DNA of 64,000 bases. Source: Caprella mutica. Taxonomy: Eukaryota; Arthropoda; Malacostraca; Amphipoda; Caprellidae. The DNA lies in contig CANNZV010002491.1 in assembly GCA_947561585.1 (NCBI GenBank), positions 124,001-188,000 on the forward strand, in the 5' to 3' direction. The notes under the pieces are model-generated. The model had not been told where the DNA came from. It was given only the letters and a program-made list of their open reading frames with translations, and searched no databases. Both the position numbers and the translations under genes were made by a program. Shown one piece after another: positions 23,262-35,719 of this stretch. Each line of letters begins with the position of its first letter. Within the stretch, counting starts at the first letter, position 1.

Positions 23262-23362
23262 ACTAGTGTAATGCTACTAGTACTAGTGATGCTACTAGTT
23301 ACTAGTGTAATTCTACTAGTCCTAGTGATGCTACTAGTTTCTAGTGTAATACTACTAGTACT
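23262..23362. repeat. 39-bp tandem repeat rich in ACTAGT
   Basis: About 2.5 copies of a 39-bp unit containing CTAGTGTAATnCTACTAG, each unit itself partly palindromic. Confidence 0.7.
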
Positions 23363-23413
23363 TGATGTTAGCCGAAAAGGTGCTCAACGTTCACTTTAGC
23401 TACATGCCAACTA

Positions 23414-23482
23414 AAGGTCGGATTCCAAGCGGTGGCTGAAGCGGTTAGAGCCGCTTCAGCCGCCGCATTGGAAGTCCACCTT
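23414..23482. repeat. GC-rich hairpin
   Basis: AAGGTCGGATTCCAAGCGG then TGGCTGAAGCGGT is mirrored by GCCGCTTCAGCC then GCCGCATTGGAAGTCCACC. A near-perfect stem of about 30 bp, probably a tiny inverted-repeat element. Confidence 0.65.
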
Positions 23483-23994
23483 AACGCGTTCATTCTACAA
23501 GGCTTACATTTAAAGTAAAGTACTATTGACGTACTTAATCATGACTTTAAATATCTCCCTCTTCTAACTTAATTAAAAATCATTTTTAAAATTTTCATTT
23601 TAAAACTTCATTTTTAATTAAAACAAGACTAAAATTTGAAACCATAAACCCCATTTTAATCAATCCTAACATTCACATCATTAAATCTCAATTTAAATTT
23701 TAATAGTTTCAAACTGAACATTCGTAACATCTAACCTTTATAACTGCTTCAATTGTCATCATTGAAATAACTAAAAGATATATTTAATATTTTACTGTGA
23801 TTATTCAATAAAATTATTTCAATTATTGTATGAAATACTATTTAATTGTTTAACAGACAGTTAATTCAATTGTATAATTGGAATTAATTAATAGATGGTA
23901 ATAATCAGTAATTTTATTTAATAGCACTGGTACAATGTAATTATAGAACAAAATATGAAATAACAAAAGATTTATATGGAATGACTATACTTTT

Positions 23995-25007
23995 TACAGT
24001 TCTATTTGATCCAAGAGAAATTGAATTTGATCCAAGAGAAATGGAATATGATCCAAGCGAAATTGAATTTGATCCAAGAGAAATTGAATTTGATCCAAGA
24101 GAAATGGAATTTGATCCAAGCGAAATTGAATTTGATCCAAGAGAAATGGAATATGATCCAAGCGAAATTGAATTTGATCCAAGAGAAATTGAATTTAATC
24201 CAAGAGAAATTGAATTTGATCCAACTGAAATAATAATTGATCCAAGCGAAATTGAATTTGATCCAAGCGAAATTGAATTTGATCCAAGAGAAATGGAATT
24301 TGATCCAAGTAAAATTGAATTTGATCCAAGCGAAATTGAATTTAATCCAAGAGAAATTGAATTTGATCCAAGAGAAATTGAATTTAATCCAAGAGAAATT
24401 GAATTTGATCCAAGAGAAATTGAATTTAATCCAACTGAAATAATAATTGATCCAAGCGAAATTGAATTTGATCCAAGCGAAATTAAATTTGATCCAAGAG
24501 AAATGGAATTTGATCCAAGTAAAATTGAATTTGATCCAAGCGAAATTGAATTTAATCCAAGAGAAAATGAATTTGATCCAAGAGAAATTGAATTTAATCC
24601 AAGAGAAATTGAATTTGATCCAAGAGAAATTGAATTTAATCCAACTGAAATAATAATTGATCCAAGCGAAATTGAATTTGATCCAAGCGAAATTAAATTT
24701 GATCCAAGAGAAATGGAATTTGATCCAAGTGAAATTGAATTTGATCCAAGCGAAATTGAATTTAATCCAAGAGAAATTGAATTTGATCCAAGAGAAATTG
24801 AATTTAATCCAACTGAAATAATAATTGATCCAAGCGAAATTGAATTTGATCCAAGCGAAATTAAATTTGATCCAAGAGAAATGGAATTTGATCCAAGTGA
24901 AATTGAATTTGATCCAAGCGAAATTGAATTTGATCCAAGTGAAATTGAATTGGATCCAAGTGAAATTGAATTTGATCCAAGCGAAATTGAATTTGATTCT
25001 TATCAAC
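23995..25007. repeat. 21-bp satellite with 210-bp higher-order unit
   Basis: About 48 copies of a 21-bp unit (GATCCAAGCGAAATTGAA plus three bases). A distinctive variant (CCAACTGAAATAATAATTG) recurs near 24222, 24432, 24642 and 24810, spacings of 210, 210 and 168 bases, that is ten, ten and eight units. Because 21 is divisible by three and the unit lacks stops, long frames stay open on both strands (a seven-residue DPSEIEF repeat on plus, WIKFNFA/S on minus). I annotate DNA repeat, not protein. It lies between lectin copies A and B. Confidence 0.9.
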
Positions 25008-26519
25008 TTTTGCGAGAAGTTGTACTACTCATCTTGACGGGTGTTTCACAGATTAATTCGTTTGATTCGATCAAATTCTTTTTCTAAGTCAATTACAAGA
25101 GCATAGATGTTGAATGTTGATGCTCCATTTCCAGCCCAACACTATCAATATTGGGTCAAGTGTATTTTCCCTGAATTGACAGGGAAAACTGTATTGACAG
25201 TCACACAAAATGTCCTCGTTAGAAGCCCTTAACTAAAATTAAGACTGTAACATAATCCCCAAAACCGACACACTTAACTCTAATTAAATTCGCACTTCTA
25301 AGAAAATCTGTGACATAGCATACATAGATGTGTAATTAGTATTGTATCGAATAAATAGACTAATAATTAATGTAAGAAGACTGCTATGATGAAAATAATA
25401 ATCATCTAATTTTCTAAAAATGGTAATTCATTCTTTCTTTTCGTCAAATGTCCTCCTTGACTCCAAAAAAAATAAGAATATTTTAAAATATTAGGCAGAA
25501 CTAAGATCTAGGATCAATTAATCGCAAAATTGCATACAATTTGATTCAGTAAATATTGTTAAATAATTGTCTAACTGTATTTCTACCTCTATTCAGATAT
25601 ATATATATATTGATTTAATTATTTTGGTAGCTGCCAACAAAATCTGTTTCTTTTGTCTTAAAATTAACGACTTGGAAGTAAACCGCTTATTGTAGTATAC
25701 TGACTAAAATCTTTAAAATCATGTATAAACTAATATATATATAATAAAAATCATGAGGACAACAAAGATTTGATAGAAAATTGTCGAGGAATAATTTCTG
25801 AACGTATTATATTCCATCAAATTGGATTTTTTTCCAAAATCTTCATATTTAACAAGTATTTATAAAGTTTTATATGCAGAATGAATTAAGTATTAATTGA
25901 CATTTTCAGACTATTGAAAACTTCAGAAAATGTTAGCCAAGTGAGAAAAAGCGTTATCTTCCACACAATCTCTTGCTTGTGATATTTTATGATTACTCTG
26001 AGTGATGAAATTTCCCAGGTTGATATCATCACAAAATAATTATTTATTAAAGGTGTGGAAATGATTGTCATTGATGTTTAATTTTTGAAAATCTGGCACA
26101 CTGATCTTTTAGCCATGTAATTGCTGGTAGCTATGTATTTAGGAGAATGTAAAGCAGTAACGTATCGGGAGGTAGGAGAAGGTAGACCATTTGCGAATTC
26201 GTCAGCACTCACGGGTCGAAATGAGTTGATCCAAAGCCAGTGACCATCCTTGTATGCGCCAACAAAGGAATTTCCTGTGAAGGAGAACAAACAGAACAAT
26301 TTACTAAAATCGATAAAAAATAAAGTGGGAACATATATCAACTAAATTTATTTTAAACTTTGTGTATTTTATCGCGTAAAAAATAGCTAACTGAGAGTGA
26401 ACTATTTACAAAATAACTTTGCCGTATATCCTGAGATATCATATCAGCTAATTTTAATCTTCATCTTATATTTGTTCCAAACTGATATGATACTGTCTGA
26501 ATTGAACAATATTGATAGA

Positions 26520-27762
26520 GGTGTACGGACAACTGCCATGCGGACAACTGCCATTCGGATAACTGCCATGCGGACAACTGCCATAGTGGACAAATGCCAT
26601 GCGGACAACTGCCATGCAATATATTATAATTTTATATTGGGTGAAATGTAATGCACTTGTAAACTTAACCTGATGTGAAGTATATTATTATCCTAACCTA
26701 AATATTAAGTATAATATTAATCGCATAGTCTGAAATTGTGCATAAAGAAGGATAAAAATTAAAATTGACGGTAAATTCATAATTTAAAGTTGAAGTATAC
26801 TAAATTCATCTTTTTGAATCATATTTAACCCATTTAGCTCCTTAAACAATCAAATGGTTAACAAAAAGTGGAAAATCTATAGATGCAAAACTTTCTTTTC
26901 AAACATTTCAAAATACAAAGCATAGTACAAATACAAGCTTTATAAAATTTCCAGTAGGTGTGATTTTGCGTTTTATTATTTAAGAATTTTCATTGGGCTA
27001 ATTAATATTTTTTATTTGTAAAACAAACTTTTCTGTTCGATTCATGATTAGAAACTGAAGTAGTATTTATCTTATTTTTATGTTTAAAAAATCCTTACAA
27101 AGAACACTTTGCTGAATAACTTTGAAATTTGAAATTGTTTTTCTATAGTTTCTTTGTTTTTAGTTTTCACCGATCAGAAACATGTCTTATAAATATTTGA
27201 AAAGTGTCAAGATATGAGAATAATTATTACTGAACTATGTTTTATTAAATTTTTTATTATACTTATAACAACTCATATATGCCCATTGTTGCGTGAAAAC
27301 AACTCTAAAATAGTAAGATGCAAAACCACACTCACTGAAAATTGTAACCTGTAAAGCTTATGTTTGTACTATTCTTTGTATTCTGAAATGTTTGAAAAAA
27401 AAAAATTTGTATCCATAAATTTTAATCTTTTTGTAAACCATTTGATTATTTAAGGCATAAAATGTGAAAGAAAATGATTGTAACAAAGAAAGAAATCTAG
27501 TATTACTTCAGTATTAATTTCAATGCTTCTTCATTCACAATTTTTTACTATACAATTAACATTTTTATGCTTAAATTTTAGGTTGAAATAATAATATACT
27601 TCACATCAAATTAATTCCAAGAAATGCTAGGTTTACAAGTGCATTCATAAAATTAAAATATATTGCATGTCAGTTGTCCGCATGGCAGTTTGTCGCATGG
27701 CAGTTGTCCACTATGGCAGTTGTCCGCATGGCAGTTGTCCTCATGGCAGTTGTCCTAGAGCC
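26520..27762. mobile_element. Foldback-like element with GGACAACTGCCATGC arms
   Basis: The left end GGTGTACGGACAACTGCC and the complement of the right end GGCTCTAGGACAACTGCC start inverted arms of about six 15-bp units each (26520-26615, 27666-27762). The inversion continues inward as unique DNA to about 27000/27290 (for example ACATTTCAAAATACAAAGCA on the left with its complement on the right). A 9-bp duplication flanks it: ATTGATAGA (26511-26519) and ATTGATTGA (27763-27771). It sits in intron 4 of lectin copy B, nine bases short of the exon 4 end. Confidence 0.85.
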
Positions 27763-28676
27763 ATTGATTGATTACACACCTGCACCGGGAAATGCTTTCA
27801 AAAGTTGTGCAATCTCTGAGGGTTCTCTCGCAGAGAAGTAATCGCCACCCCTATTTGTGCAACGGTTCCAAGAGTCACAAAACTTCCTGATGGTCGACTC
27901 TATGTAGATGCAACCAAGACGACTGTTAGTGTCGGTGAAGGCAGCAGGACATACAGAGTGAGTGTGCACTGGCACTGCGAGAAAGAGGATATTCCACACC
28001 GTAAGAAAAATATATTTGTAGAAAGTGTTCTATTTGACATATTTTGATACTCTTTGAAATATTAAATATATATGTTACGTATATCACAATATTTAAAAGG
28101 CTATAATCGATTTCTCGAATCAATGTCGTATTATAAACAGAAATACTATCAAAATTTGTTGACTTAAGTTCCCAGCCTTTTTCCTTCTTACCGGACTCTG
28201 AACTCTCAAAACTGCGCCATCCATATTGGGTGCAGACTGCAACCATTGGACAGACCGAATACTGGTGCCTTGTTCCATAAGGAATCATTTCAGAAGTCGT
28301 ACCATTGTAACAGCCTGTAATGTAAATAATTATTATGATTTTAAAACTTATATTTTACCATGATCCCATCCTGGATCTACTGTAAATAAATAAATGAACT
28401 GATTTGATACAATTTATCCAGAAATCAAGTGATAAATTATTTCTTTTAAACACATTAGCAAAATAGATTCAGTAAATAACACCTAGGTAAAAAAATTTAA
28501 TATCTTCAACATGTAATAATTATAATCTGGTAAAAGGTTTCGAACCATATTCGAAACCTTCTCAGGTATTTGAGTTAGAAAATTTGTCTGATATTAATAT
28601 TTTTTACATGTCAAAAAAATATAAAAAATCATTCATAGATCTCTATGAAACATTTTTGCTACTATACAGGGTGGCG

Positions 28677-29817
28677 CAAAAAAAAGGAAACACATTTTCA
28701 AACTAGTTTATTTTACAAACTATCAAAGCTAGAAATTTTCGATAAACACAGGTTTATTTGTTTACTTTTTTTGCATCTAGCTTGATAATCTGTTAAAAGT
28801 TACGACAAGAATTAAAATTTCTACAGCGAATTAAAAAAAGCTAAATAAAAAGGGCTTGTGCAAGCACGAAATATATGAAAAAATCGTAAGATAATTCATT
28901 TTATATGGATGTAAAAACATTAAATTCTACTATTTTTTGTAACAAATAAGAGAAAAAAACAAATAATTACCATTTGAAAGTTGTTTTTGAAGGTAAAATT
29001 GATATCTTTATAAAATCATCTCGCCATTAATTTTTATCTCCTATTCGATACCCTCAAAATGCAGCTTTCAAAAGAACAAAGAGTTTTTGTTGTTGAATTT
29101 TTTTTTTAACACTAAGTTTTACGCAGGTTCAACCTCATTTTGAACATTGCTTTCCGGACAGATTTCAACCAACTGTAAAATCATATTGACAAATGTTAAT
29201 AAGTTCAAAACTGAAGAAACCACTTTAAATTTGAACAAAAAGTGATCATGTCGCAGGCGAAAAGAATGAACATATGAAAACAATAATCTTTTTCATGAAC
29301 AACATATTGAGAATACAAAAATACAAATCAGAAAGTAAGGACACATTTCACTAAATTGGTAAACACGATTTGAGATATAATCCTTTCAAGATGCATGTAA
29401 GGCTCGAACTCTTGAACTGATTTACCGCACCGTCTAAATTTTGCAAAATGGTTTCTGCAAAAAAATGCACATTTTGTAGAAGATATCGTGATTGGTGATG
29501 AAGATGTATTTCCATGAATGAAAGAGTCGATAACAATAACGTCAATTGAATGAAAAATTCTAGGACTACTACCATATGGAAATAAATCATTCCTATTATG
29601 AGTATTTTTATGTATTTCGTGCTCGCGCAAGCTCTTTATATTTATTTTTTTTAATTCAATGCAGGATGTTTAATTTTAATCGTAACTCTGAACAGATTAT
29701 CAAGATAGATGCAGAAAAGTGAACGAATAAAACTGGGTTTTTAGAAAATTTCTAGCTTTGATAGTTTGTAAAATAACCTAATTTGAAAATGGGTTTCCTT
29801 TTTTTTGCGCCACTCTG
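28677..29817. mobile_element. Mariner/IS630-type element with about 200-bp inverted repeats
   Basis: The left end CAGGGTGGCGCAAAAAAAAG and the complement of the right end CAGAGTGGCGCAAAAAAAAG, with TA outside (28675-28676, 29818-29819). The inverted match continues about 200 bases inward (AACTATCAAAGCTAGAAATT on both). The centre holds broken minus-strand frames (29328-29630) with HFFAETILQNL and YMHLERIIS, reminiscent of the C-terminal end of a mariner-like transposase. Non-autonomous. It lies in intron 2 of lectin copy B. Confidence 0.8.
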
Positions 29818-29912
29818 TATATTTGATTCAATTTAGTAAGTATTTTTAAAATTTTCTTACAATAATATCGTATGAATTTATTTCCCTGAATTTGGACTGG
29901 TAAACTACTTAA

Positions 29913-30905
29913 CACGTTGCCAGCGTATTGTACCATATGTGTACCATGAGGTACTATCCACAATTGCGTATTGGTACACATGTGGCCCAAGTCCGCAAAT
30001 TTACAAACATCGGAATAAATGGAATACACATGAAAACTTAAGTTCATTTGATTATTCCAGGGTTAGGAATACATAAATAGATTTCAGATGATTCGAAAAA
30101 TGTAATGTACTATCAAAACAAATACATTGTCCTCTTAGAACATTTTCTAAATTAGAAATTTATTTTTTCCTAAAACTATAAAAATTCATAAATAACGAAA
30201 CCAAATATTTAATTCAGTCATTTCCAATAGTACAAATATATTCATCCTCTATAGCTATTAGGAAAAAAATCGATCAAAAAACGAAACATTTGAACAATTC
30301 ATAAAGTATGAAAATATATTTTCCTCAAAAATAATGGAATATAAACAATACTCAAAGAACTAAACAGAATATTGCATACGATATAAACATAAATTTCTAC
30401 AAACTGAACAATATTTCACGAAATAAACTAACAATTGTTCATTTCCTAAGAAGGAGAATAGACAATCTCTTGCAGTCACTGATTGCCATTCATTTTCTTC
30501 ATCCAGATTTTGCAGTGCATCATCTTAGGATGAAATAGGATTCGCAGAGATAGTATTTGATGTATCCTCACCAAAATCATCATCAGAATCACTAGATTCT
30601 AGTACTAAAGGTTCTTGCGAAAATTCCTCACCCGAAGAATCATTTTCAAATTCATTTTCATCATCTTTCTCAGGAAAAAAGATCAGTGATAATCTTGCGA
30701 GGGAAATGAACCATTTTACTTGTGTTTCGTTGTTTTCCGTAAAACGACCCAGCTTCCATGATGTTGAAACCAATGGACAAAGAATTAATGGCTTATATAC
30801 TAGTTTATAACACGAAAGGTAATAAAAAATATAAGAACACACTAGTCATCGTGGGATAAGCCTGTAAAACACATGGTACACATATGGTACAATACGCAAT
30901 ATACT
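29913..30905 (-). mobile_element. PiggyBac-like element, non-autonomous, TTAA flanks
   Basis: Inverted ends share GCGTATTGTACCATATGTGT then ACCATG (29923-29951 against 30868-30897), with TTAA immediately outside both ends (29909-29912, 30906-30909). A minus-strand frame (30842-30525) carries an acidic serine/aspartate-rich stretch (ESSDSDDDFGED), as is usual near the N terminus of piggyBac transposases. The catalytic core is missing. Confidence 0.7.
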
Positions 30906-30924
30906 TTAACAAGTTCCTTCTATA

Positions 30925-31235
30925 TCTCTCATCTCACTAAATTCTAACAACTCTCATCTCATTTCTCTCATTTCATTTCTCTCATCTCAATTCTCTCATT
31001 CCCTCCAATTACTAATATAATGGTATTAGAGCAGAGCTTCCTATGTGTGATATCGAGAGCCCATAAAATTATATTTTTAAATTAAACTTCATTTTTTTAA
31101 ATAAAACTTGAACTTTTTAAGATTAAAGTTGAACTATTTTAAATATAACTTGACTTATTTTAAATATAACTTGATTGATTTAAAATATAACTTGATTAAA
31201 TTAGATTGACTTATTTTAAATCAATCTTGAATTGT
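30925..31235. repeat. Degenerate tandem repeats (TCTCATCTCATT, then TTTTAAATATAACTTGA)
   Basis: 30925-31010 is a pyrimidine-rich TCTCATCTCATTTC series. 31085-31235 is a 21-23-bp series around TTTTAAATATAACTTGA. Both are imperfect; intron 2 of lectin copy B. Confidence 0.55.
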
Positions 31236-31324
31236 TTTGAATTAAAGTTAAAATGGTGTAGTGAAAATAGTTTTAGATTCATCAATTATTATGTTAGTTA
31301 TACTCATTTGAGATTACCCTTTTT

Positions 31325-31345
31325 TGTATTAGCTCCACCATTTAA
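31325..31345 (+). repeat. Single unit of the intron-2 21-bp satellite
   Basis: TTGTATTAGCTCCACCATTT is present once here in intron 2 of lectin copy B. The equivalent in copy A (ACTGTGAATGCTCCACCA, 19372-19389) is also single. In copies C and E the same unit is tandemly expanded. Confidence 0.6.
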
Positions 31346-33161
31346 TGTTATTGTACTGCTGTCAACTCTGCATACACGCTATCCCTACAGAGAGTTATTG
31401 AAAATTATATTCTTTTCTTCGACAAAAAAAAAGAGAAATTCTTATTGCGTTAATATTTTCGGTCAGGAAAATACGTTCTCCAATATTTTGCATTTTAATA
31501 TTTACCAGATTTTAAAATATTTTCTTTTACAAATCCTTTCGTAAATCCGAGTCAATCGAAAATAATTAGCCACTAACAGTATACATGTGATTGAAAATAT
31601 TTTCATACTTTTCTCTACAAATATGAAAATTTGTAAATATTCTCTACTCTACTTGGCCTATATTAAAGTTATGGTGGGGATCCATAAGATCACAAGAATA
31701 GGGATAAGAAGGGACCTAGTCCATTCATTTATGATTCCACCTTAACTTTCATGCTCTGGTAATGATCTTAGATCCAAGATGATCCCCGTTTACCCATTTA
31801 ATTTTTTTTGTGATTTACATGAAAAAATGGTACTCTCGACATATAATATATTAACGTTCCGTAATTGAAGAGTTAAGTAGTCACTGTACTTACAGCTTGT
31901 TTTGGCCACCTTAGATCTAGGTACTCACCTACACCCCTCAGGGAGGCATTTCGTCTGTAGCAATTCCAATTGGAATTAGGAGCGTCAAAGGTGATGATGT
32001 CAACCACAATGTTACCCACGATGCACTCACTTGAAGTTTTCGCCAAACAAAACGCATTCAGTCCTGTCGAGTTGAAATATTTTATTACTATTATCACATA
32101 TTTCAATAATATAATCTATTTCAGAGAAATATTTTGTAGTTGTTTAGATTAGGTGAGTTTAACATGATATTCAGAAAAGAATTTTGATAATCTATGCATT
32201 AAATAATTCATAGAATATTTCTCTTAAATATTTCAAATATTGAATTTTTCAATTATTCTTTGCCATTTATAAAAAAAAATTGTAAAAAAGGAGAGTCTCG
32301 TGAATTAACTAGTGTTTTAAATATATAAATACAACTACAATGATAATTTACATAAATTTTTGATCCGCCATTTTGCCACATCGAATTGCTGAAATATCCT
32401 GGTAGATAATTTGACCTGTTAGAGTCGTCATGTCAATGTACTTATTGAAGTACCAAAGCGTAGCCGAAGATACGGTGAAAGAGTAAATTAAGAGAAATAT
32501 CTCACACAAAATACGTAGGTTTCCGACCATGATTTTAGCAGGTATATTTTGTTCACTTCCCAACCAGAATAAAGTCAAACTGGTTATGATATGATAGAAT
32601 AAAAGGCAGAACACGCGAGAAAGTTGAAGTAATTGCTAAGCGTAAACCATAATTGCAGATGACAATATGCTTGGAAAGAAAAGTGAGGGAACTCTTCAGT
32701 CTTCATTCGATGCTAAAAAGTTTCTAAAATTGATAATGCAGACCTGATATCCATGGAATAGTTTAAGGGTCATTTAGGTATTGTTTGCCTATTACTATGG
32801 ATACGAAGTATTTCTATGAAATTCTGTATAAGATAAATCATCAAATAAAATCAGTTATTATACAATTAAAACTAATTTTTATTCCAATATAAGTAAAGTA
32901 GAGTACCCCATGATCTATAACTGTAAGCTGTTTAGTCCTCTTGGGAAACATATAAAACTGTTTTCAAAGCAAACAACTTAAATATTTTTAGTTTCTAATA
33001 ATGATGATTACCGATATTTTGGTTGTCATTATTTCCTCTCCTCTTTCTTGTGAGAATAGATTATTTTCTCACTTTCTCTAAGACTATTCTTTATGTCACA
33101 AAGCTACAAGATACCTATAATTAGAGAAACTTGAAGGCAGCTTTTCGATTAACCTTGGTAT

Positions 33162-33725
33162 ACCTAGCCGCTGCCGCAGGCGGACTAGTCCTCATAAAAA
33201 AATCTAATTTTAAACGCGATTTGGAAACTGTTTTTTTATGAATCTAACTTTTTGTCATAATTACATGCGATTAAACAAAAATGAAGGTGATAAATGATAA
33301 GATAGTCATATTATAAGCATTTATTTCAATATATTAGGAGTATATTAGAGCTGTCTCCAGTCATGAGATGCAATAGTGTGTTTGAGAACGTAAGGGTGAA
33401 TGTCTCGCTATAATTAGTTAACTGTAACCCTTATAGAGGCTTACTGAGTCTTTGTGAATCCGCACCTCGCTAAGCTCCGTACACAGTGATAAGCCCCGCC
33501 CATACAATAATATCTAAGAAACATTTGTTTGTTACCTTCGTCTGTCACTTATTTTAAATGGAAAATTATTATTTGGCGTTTACCAATGGATGTGTAAATA
33601 TCAAATTAAGATTTTCATGAAGAAAAATTATCGAAATGTCAATTGCTTAAGATTATTTAAGAGTGTAATAGGATGCGCCAGCGCCTAAGTTAGTAATCAA
33701 ACTTTTTGAGCACTACGTTACTAGG
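33162..33725. mobile_element. Second copy of the AGTAACCTAG TIR element
   Basis: CCTAGCCGCTGCCGCAGGCG on the left and GCGCCAGCGCCTAAGTTAGT to CTACGTTACTA on the right are inverted. The interior aligns to 17171-19076 (AATTACATGCGATTA and CTCGCTATAATTAGTTAACT) but lacks both nested insertions. It lies upstream of lectin copy B. Confidence 0.7.
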
Positions 33726-33869
33726 GTTAAAGAAACAAAAAAATTGCTCCAGACGCAGACTCATAAGAAATATTCAATGAAAAATCAAAATATCGAGCCA
33801 AATTAAACAAAGAAGTAACAATTTCTAACTAATATTGAAATTGAAAGAAATATCTTTGTTTTTAAAAGA

Positions 33870-34770
33870 GTTAGGGTCGGACGGGGTATCACTGCGCACA
33901 ATCCCGTAAACTCTGTATTTACTCATAAACTAAATGTAGTAGAAAAAACCTTTTTCTCGTGATGAAATGGTCCTGAATGAAGATGGTTCTCAACTAATTT
34001 CGAAATAATGCCTAAATAAATGAAATACTTAATGACAATTTTTCGTGCGTAATTTTTTGTGAGTGTATAGGGGTATCACTGCGCATTGCATAAATATAGC
34101 ACTTATCTCCCACACCTAAAAATCTCCTCTCCCCATTTTAATACCCCTCCTCCCCCCTATCTAAACCTCTTTATTTACCATCTAAATATACCTCTCCTCC
34201 CATCAAAATCCCCTTCTCTTCCCATTTAAATTCCCCTCTCTTCCCATCTAAATCCCACTCTCCCAATCTAAAATTTCTCTCTCCCCCATCTTTTCCCCCT
34301 CCCCCATCTAAATCCCCCTGTCCTCCATCTAAATGTCTGTGATTCACTCTCTAATTGACCTCTCCCAATCTAATTGTCCCGTACCTCTTCAACACATATT
34401 TAGTGAATCTGCAACAAATTTAACACTTAAATTTTACGTATCTAGTTAACTACTTATATCAAGTAATATAAATAGATGGTAGGTATATTGTTAATCAATA
34501 TTTAATTCAGTAACCACTCACCACCACCTAAATACCCCCTCTCCCTATATTAATACCCCTCATCAAGTAGCATAGCTACTACGATCGTAAGTTTATTGTC
34601 AATCAATATTATAATTAAATAACACCTTATTCAATATTTATGCCTTTATCAAAAGCTAAAAACTCATATTTTTTTATATTTATTTACATACAAAGATGTT
34701 TATTAATGATGCGCAGTGATACCGCTTTATCTCTATATTATCTGGGGTATCACTGTGCACGGTTGTGGCG
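33870..34770. repeat. Repeat with GGGGTATCACTGCGCA motif and a polypyrimidine array
   Basis: GGGGTATCACTGCGCA occurs at 33878 and 34069 and, as GGGGTATCACTGTGCACGG, at 34743. Its complement GCGCAGTGATACCGC is at 34711. Between them 34105-34385 is a degenerate pyrimidine-rich series (CCCATCTAAATCCCC and variants, roughly 20 bp). No coding frame; probably one worn mobile element. Confidence 0.55.
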
Positions 34771-35719
34771 GGAAAACCGGTGAAACTGAGAAGTTGAAAA
34801 TTTGACATAATGTAACTGTTGATGTTTGTGTTAACATGTTGAAACAATATGAATATCTATACCTCAGATCTAGAGTTATTGGAGAGTTTGCGGGAATTAA
34901 AAATCACCAGCGCAAACTTTTTTCAGATCGTTTTGAGAGCTTCACATATGTACATCGCGACTTAACTTTAGAAATACTAATAGAATAATGGTACGTCATG
35001 ATGTTTATGGGAGAAAAGAAGATGTTTGAAATGATGGACTAATCAGATTTAGGCTAAACCAAATGGTTTCAAAATTATAAGAGGTGCGAAGTAATACCCC
35101 ATAAAAAGAATTAGATATTACATTTATGTTAGAAATATTAATTCTTGTAACAGAATGTTTCGGGAGTACTGATCTAATGTAGATATTGGCATGCAGAAAT
35201 TCTTTAATAAATCATTCAATAAAACAACGATTATTGTAAAGTTAGCACCATATTAGACTCTGGAAGGTTTCATATCTTATATTTTTTTATACATGTATAG
35301 CTGTAGACAGTCACGTGAAACTAGTATTTGGAACAAATCTAATGTTTTTTTTTAACATTTTGTCAAAAAATATACTTACCAAACAAAACTATTGATATAT
35401 TTTTACATTATATAAATGGATAAATCTAATAGGAACTAAACATGTATTAAATATATACTATTTATATGACATATCTTGTAATATGCAGTGATAGAACTAT
35501 TTGGAAAGGGACAAAAAATAATGCTTTATATTCTTGTTATAAGTTGAAAGAATTATCGATACACATCACTAAAACTTACTCCTCGATGAACTTTCGGGCA
35601 GTGAACTTACCTGTAATCATTGAAAGGTTTCACGATGGCAAATTATATCGAAAAGAAATAACTTATTCTCTATAAACCATAAAAATTGACTAAATATCAC
35701 TCTCATTCTATCCCTGGAC

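Larger units (their letters stand above)
26078..32530 (-). pseudogene. Lectin copy B (PAN-like plus C-type-lectin-like), exon 1 donor lost
   Basis: Exons on minus: 32530 to about 32354, 32063-31929, 28314-28192, 27974-27780, 26274-26078. Exons 2-5 are open and phase 1, and with the normal exon 1 end would total 825 coding bases. Exon 2 reads GLNAFCLAKTSSECIVGN, exon 3 CYNGTTSEMIPYG, exon 4 RLGCIYI and RGGDYFSAREPSE, exon 5 GHWLWINSFRPVSADEF with final VCQIFKN. The other copies end exon 1 in AAAAG then GTAT. Here the two G are T (CAAAAATTTATG), so the GT donor is gone and the frame runs to a stop three codons later. A possible cryptic donor (AT then GTAAAT) would change the phase. Intron 4 carries a 1243-bp foldback-like element, and intron 2 a mariner-type and a piggyBac-type element. 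Confidence 0.75.

Noticed and set aside
23981..25087. 368-codon frame (DPSEIEF repeat) as a gene
   Set aside because: Same reason: period divisible by three, open on both strands, no leader or domain. Kept only as a repeat with a finding.
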